Assembly (NCBI RefSeq): GCF_019083995.1
Contig: NZ_JAHRCU010000003.1
Location: 248,001 to 312,000, forward strand
Source of the DNA: Roseococcus sp. SDR
Lineage (GTDB): Bacteria > Pseudomonadota > Alphaproteobacteria > Acetobacterales > Acetobacteraceae
Direction of reading: 5' to 3'
DNA: 64,000 bases
Shown in pieces: positions 60,738-64,000 of this stretch. The translations under genes were made by a program, and so were the position numbers. Within the stretch, counting starts at the first letter, position 1. Each line of letters opens with the position of its first letter. The notes below the pieces were generated by a model. The model saw only the letters and a program-made list of their open reading frames with translations, did no database searches and was not told where the DNA came from.

Positions 60738-61793
60738 ATGCCCGCTTCGCTTAACCGACGCGCCATCCTCTCGCTCCCAGCCCTCTCCCTCGGGCTGGCC
60801 CCGTTCGAAGCTGCGGCGGAGTTCTCCGCCTGGGGGCACTTTAAGCAACGCTTTGTCACTCCGTCGGGCCGAATTGTGGACAACGGCAACGGTGGGATCT
60901 CACACTCCGAAGGTCAGGCCTGGGGCATGCTCCTGGCAACTATCCATGACGACCGCGCAGCCTTCGAGCGCATCTTTCGATGGACCCGCTCCACCCTCGC
61001 CATCCGAGGCGACCGTCTCCTGGCTTGGCGGTTCCGCCCGATCGGTGGCGTGGATGACATCAACTCCGCGACGGATGCCGACATCTTCCACGCCTGGGCT
61101 CTGCTCCGCGCCGAGGAGCGCTGGCCTGGACAAGGCTACCGCCCCCTGGCAATCGCCATTGCGCAGGACATCCTGCGCGTATCATGCCGGCAGATCGGCG
61201 GACGAGTGGTGCTGATGCCGGGCGCCTGGGGCTTCGACCACGGGACGCATCTGGTGCTCAACCCCTCCTATTATGTTTTCCCAGCGCTCGAGGCGCTGGC
61301 CGCTGCGCATCCCCATCCCGCCTGGCCGGCCCTCATCGCGGAAGGTGACAGAATGCTGATGGAATCTCGCCATGGGCGCTGGTCGCTTCCGGCGGATTGG
61401 GTGGTGATGCGGCGGCCAGGCGCACCAGTCGAGCCAGAGCCCGTTCGCGGCGACCGCTTCGGTGACGACGCCGTGCGGCTGCCCATCTATCTGGCATGGT
61501 CAGGGCGCTGGCAGACGCCGCTGATGCAGCGAGTGGCCGGCTTCTGGGCCGACCCCAGGCATCCTTACCAGCCGGCATGGGTCACCCTGAGCGACAACCG
61601 GATTGCGCCCTTTGCCGCCAGTCGCGGCCATGCGGCCATCCGCCGCCTGGTGCAGCCGACGGCGCCGGAGGGGCTTGCGGATGCCGTCACGGACCTCGGC
61701 TATTACAGCAGCAGTCTCGCTTTGCTGGCGGAAGCCGCCGCGGCCGAAGCCCCCATGCGAGGCAGCGCGCGCGTCGCATCGCTCGCGCGCTGA
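60738..61793 (+). CDS. Secreted glycoside hydrolase family 8 (endoglucanase/BcsZ-like)
   Basis: 351 aa: signal peptide MPASLNRRAILSLPALSLGL (cleavage near AAA-EF, about residue 26), then an (alpha/alpha)6 GH8 domain. Proton donor Glu in GISHSEGQAWGMLL (about residue 58) and the catalytic-region Asp in NSATDADIFHAWAL (about 112) are present; later segments LNPSYYVFPALEALAAAHPH and DAVRLPIYLAWSGRW match BcsZ/CMCax enzymes that cut beta-1,4-glucans. No cellulose synthase genes are nearby. The upstream shared element suggests control by the preceding regulator. It ends at a bidirectional terminator. Confidence 0.92.
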   Translation: MPASLNRRAILSLPALSLGLAPFEAAAEFSAWGHFKQRFVTPSGRIVDNGNGGISHSEGQAWGMLLATIHDDRAAFERIFRWTRSTLAIRGDRLLAWRFRPIGGVDDINSATDADIFHAWALLRAEERWPGQGYRPLAIAIAQDILRVSCRQIGGRVVLMPGAWGFDHGTHLVLNPSYYVFPALEALAAAHPHPAWPALIAEGDRMLMESRHGRWSLPADWVVMRRPGAPVEPEPVRGDRFGDDAVRLPIYLAWSGRWQTPLMQRVAGFWADPRHPYQPAWVTLSDNRIAPFAASRGHAAIRRLVQPTAPEGLADAVTDLGYYSSSLALLAEAAAAEAPMRGSARVASLAR

Positions 61794-61801
61794 GATGGCC
61801 G

Positions 61802-61829
61802 CGCGGGGGCGGCACACCCCGCTCCCGCG
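61802..61829. terminator. Bidirectional terminator between GH8 and Bug receptor genes
   Basis: CGCGGGGGCGG (61802-61812) pairs with CCGCTCCCGCG (61819-61829), 11 bp with one G-T pair, around a 6-nt loop. It lies exactly between two convergent genes. Confidence 0.7.
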
Positions 61830-61832
61830 ACG

Positions 61833-62810
61833 TCAACCCTCTTCGAAGCGCAGGTTACGGGCCCGGATCAGCGCGCTCCACTTGGCGCCCTCGGTAGCCA
61901 CGAATTGCTGCGCTCGGTCAGCGCTCGTCCCCTCCGCCAGGAAGCCGAACTCCTGGATGCGCGCCTGCACATCCGCCTGGCCCAGCGCATGCAGCGCCAC
62001 TTGGTTGAGGCGGCGCACCGCGGCATCCGGCGTGCGGGCCGGCACCCACCAGCTCACGAAACTATAGGCCTCGAAGCCGGGCAGGATGGTATCGCCCATC
62101 ATCGGCACATCGGCGATGGCGGGCACGCGGCGGTTCGTCGTGACCGCCAGCGCGCGCAGCCCGCCCTGCCGGATCTGCCCCAGCGCGGCGGCGAGGTCGG
62201 CGAACATGAAATCGACCGTGCCGGCACGGATGTCGGTCAGCGCCGGCGCCGTGCCGCGATAGGGCACATGCGTGATCTGCGCGCCTGTGAGGTTGGCGTA
62301 GAGCTCAGCCGCCATCTGGTGCGGCGTGCCGATGCCGGCGGTCGCGTAGGTGAAACGGCCCGGATTGGCGCGCAGCGCGCGATCCCATTCCGCGACATTC
62401 TGCGCCGGGAAATTCTCCCGCACGACGAGGACGAGCGGTGTGACGGTGAGGATGGAGACGGGGCGGAAATCCTCGATGCGATAGCCCGGCTCGCGCGCCA
62501 TGAAGGGCGCCAGCACGGCCGAGATGGCTGCGAGGAACACGGCATGCCCGTCAGCCGGCTGCTGCGCGGCGTAGCGTGCCCCCACCATGCCGCCGGCGCC
62601 CGGGCGGTTCTCCACCACCATGGGCTGGCCAAGCATCTGCTGCACATGCGGCGCCATGGCGCGGGCCAGGATGTCCGGGCTGCCGCCGGGCGCGAAGGGG
62701 TTGATCAGCCGCACGGGCTGATGCGGCGTCCAATCCGGAGCCTGGGCCAGGGCCGGCGCGGCGAGGAGGGTCGGCGCCAGCAGGGCGGCGCGGCGGGGGA
62801 TCGGGCGCAT
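61833..62810 (-). CDS. Bug-type tripartite tricarboxylate transporter receptor
   Basis: 325 aa periplasmic binding protein of the TctC/Bug family: signal peptide (MRPIPRRAALLAPTLLAAPA, cleavage near LAQ), then HQPVRLINPFAPGGSPDILA, MVVENRPGAGGMVGARYAAQ, HVPYRGTAPALTDIRAGTVD and VPAIADVPMMGDTILPGFEA. The start is ATG at 62810, where the signal peptide begins; an in-frame ATG at 62828 is possible. It is divergent from the hydantoinase B gene, and may bind its substrate. Third orphan Bug receptor in the window. Confidence 0.92.
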   Translation of the reverse strand: MRPIPRRAALLAPTLLAAPALAQAPDWTPHQPVRLINPFAPGGSPDILARAMAPHVQQMLGQPMVVENRPGAGGMVGARYAAQQPADGHAVFLAAISAVLAPFMAREPGYRIEDFRPVSILTVTPLVLVVRENFPAQNVAEWDRALRANPGRFTYATAGIGTPHQMAAELYANLTGAQITHVPYRGTAPALTDIRAGTVDFMFADLAAALGQIRQGGLRALAVTTNRRVPAIADVPMMGDTILPGFEAYSFVSWWVPARTPDAAVRRLNQVALHALGQADVQARIQEFGFLAEGTSADRAQQFVATEGAKWSALIRARNLRFEEG

Positions 62811-62920
62811 TGATGGAGTCCATGTCATCTTACGACAGGTAGTGGGGCCAAGCCACGCAAGATGCAAGCAAGGTTTTTCGGGGGCTTGCGCCACGCCCCG
62901 CATCATGACAGTCCCGCCAC

Positions 62921-64000
62921 ATGATGACCTCGCCGGACCCCGTCACGCTCGCCATCCTGAAGGGGCGGCTCGAGCAGATCGCCGATGAGATGGACGCGAC
63001 GCTCTATCGCAGCGCCTTCAATCCCATCATCGCCGAGGCGCGGGACGCCTGCCACGGCATATACCACCCGACCAATGGCGACACGCTGGTCCAGGGCACG
63101 CAGGGCCTGCCCATCTTCGTGGGCGCCATGTCCTTCGCGGTTCGTGCCGTGATCGAGAAGGTGGCGCGGGACGGCGACCTCGACCCCGGCGACACCTTCC
63201 TCTTCAACGACCCCTATGCGGGCGGCACGCATCTGAACGACTTCCGCCTGGTGCGCCCCGTCTTCCATGAGGGCCGCCTTTTCTGCTGGCTGGCGAGCGT
63301 CGGCCATTGGCTCGACATCGGCGGCAATGTGCCGGGCAACTTCAACGCCCGGGCCACGGAGAGCCACCAGGAGGGCGTGCGGATTCCGCCCGTGAAGCTG
63401 ATCCGCGGGGGCCGGCTCGACCAGGACCTCCTCGACATCCTCGCCGCCAATTCCCGCGTGCCGCAATCCAATTGGGGCGACCTGAACGGCCAGCTCAACG
63501 CGCTCGACCTCGGCCAGCGGCGGCTGGATGCGCTGCTCGCCGAATATGGCGCGCCGGTGCTGGAAGGCGCCTGGTCGGCCCTGCTTGATCGTGCCGAGGC
63601 GCTGATGCGCGCCGAGATCGCATCCCTGCCCGACGGCACCTATGCCTTCGAGGATTTCCTCGACAATGACGGCATCACCGACGAACCGCTGCGGATTGCG
63701 CTCGACATGACGGTGGAGGGCGATGCGCTGCATCTGGACTTCTCCCGCAGTTCTGCAGCCTGCGCCGGGCCGCTCAACATCGCGCGCGCCACCGCCATCG
63801 CCTGCTGCTACGTGGCGCTCAAGCACGCCTTTCCGGAGGTTCCGGCCAATGCGGGCGTGCTGCGCGGCGTGCGCTTCACCCTGCCGCCAACCTCGCTCTT
63901 GAGCGCCGAGGCGCCGCGGCCCGTCGGCGGCTATACCGAGACCATCCTGCGCGTGATCGGCGTGGTCTTCGGCGCGCTCGCCAAGGCCGACCCCGCCCGC
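62921..64000 (+). CDS. Hydantoinase B/oxoprolinase family protein (3' end outside window)
   Basis: Open from ATG 62921 (second ATG at 62924) to the window edge without a stop, 360 codons of a family normally near 550-600 aa. The N-terminal HyuB pattern is clear: PVTLAILKGRLEQIADEMDA, LYRSAFNPIIAEARDACHGI, FLFNDPYAGGTHLNDFRLVR, WLDIGGNVPGNFNARATESH and EGVRIPPVKLIRGG. It acts with a HyuA subunit as an ATP-dependent hydantoinase, oxoprolinase or acetone carboxylase-like enzyme; the partner gene is expected just downstream, outside the window. Divergent from a Bug receptor gene. Confidence 0.93.
   Translation, partial: MMTSPDPVTLAILKGRLEQIADEMDATLYRSAFNPIIAEARDACHGIYHPTNGDTLVQGTQGLPIFVGAMSFAVRAVIEKVARDGDLDPGDTFLFNDPYAGGTHLNDFRLVRPVFHEGRLFCWLASVGHWLDIGGNVPGNFNARATESHQEGVRIPPVKLIRGGRLDQDLLDILAANSRVPQSNWGDLNGQLNALDLGQRRLDALLAEYGAPVLEGAWSALLDRAEALMRAEIASLPDGTYAFEDFLDNDGITDEPLRIALDMTVEGDALHLDFSRSSAACAGPLNIARATAIACCYVALKHAFPEVPANAGVLRGVRFTLPPTSLLSAEAPRPVGGYTETILRVIGVVFGALAKADPAR

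Overview
The window is high-GC (roughly 70%) DNA with tightly packed, often ATGA- or TGATG-overlapping genes. Gene content (many orphan Bug-type solute receptors of tripartite tricarboxylate transport, AtuA/DUF4387, LLM monooxygenase, CzcA-type efflux, an alphaproteobacterial GAAC-N7-GAAC LexA box) points to an alphaproteobacterium, most likely Acetobacteraceae of the Roseomonas type. The taxonomic placement is inference from style and content.

Positions 1-21414 hold the late (packaging, head, tail) half of a lambda-organised siphovirus prophage, entered from outside the window. In order: DUF3489 protein, two small orphans, small and GpA-type large terminase, a degenerate tRNA-like cloverleaf, a structural protein, gpW-like joiner, portal, a fused protease-major capsid protein, DUF2190 decoration protein, a GH108 endolysin broken by an amber codon, head-tail connectors, a possible holin, tail terminator, tail tube, an antisense ParDE toxin-antitoxin pair, tail chaperone with a GGGAAAC -1 frameshift site, tape measure, a four-gene tail tip module ordered as in RcGTA, and a beta-helix tailspike.

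Positions 21465-38958 form a metal-handling island directly against the prophage end: ZIP transporter; divergent MerR regulator and CPx ATPase; an operon of methyltransferase, DsbA-like, SCO1-like, CcdA and LspA; minus-strand DUF2933-like, DUF411 and DUF305 proteins; two secreted unknowns; and a minus-strand operon tolC-adaptor-RND pump-periplasmic protein-response regulator-kinase. An IS3-family element (about 39467-40730) closes it.

Positions 40782-53990 are two catabolic loci. A LacI regulator faces an LLM monooxygenase, Bug receptor, AtuA and DUF4387 operon across a palindromic operator. An IclR regulator, with an SDR divergent from it, heads a six-gene operon: OtnK-type kinase, PdxA-like dehydrogenase, Fe-alcohol dehydrogenase, cytoplasmic sialidase-like protein, DapA-family lyase and Bug receptor.

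Positions 54269-61793 carry lexA (about 50% GC in a sampled stretch, unlike its neighbours) behind a perfect SOS box. Next is an apparent signalling unit: a DctP-type periplasmic protein, a hybrid histidine kinase whose C-terminal HPt-like segment lacks its His, an OmpR-type regulator whose phosphoacceptor Asp is Glu, and a GH8 glycanase. The operon promoter and the GH8 promoter share a blocked 31-bp element at exactly the same distance from the start codon. This is the best candidate for an undescribed system here. The window ends with a Bug receptor and the start of a hydantoinase B/oxoprolinase gene running off the edge.
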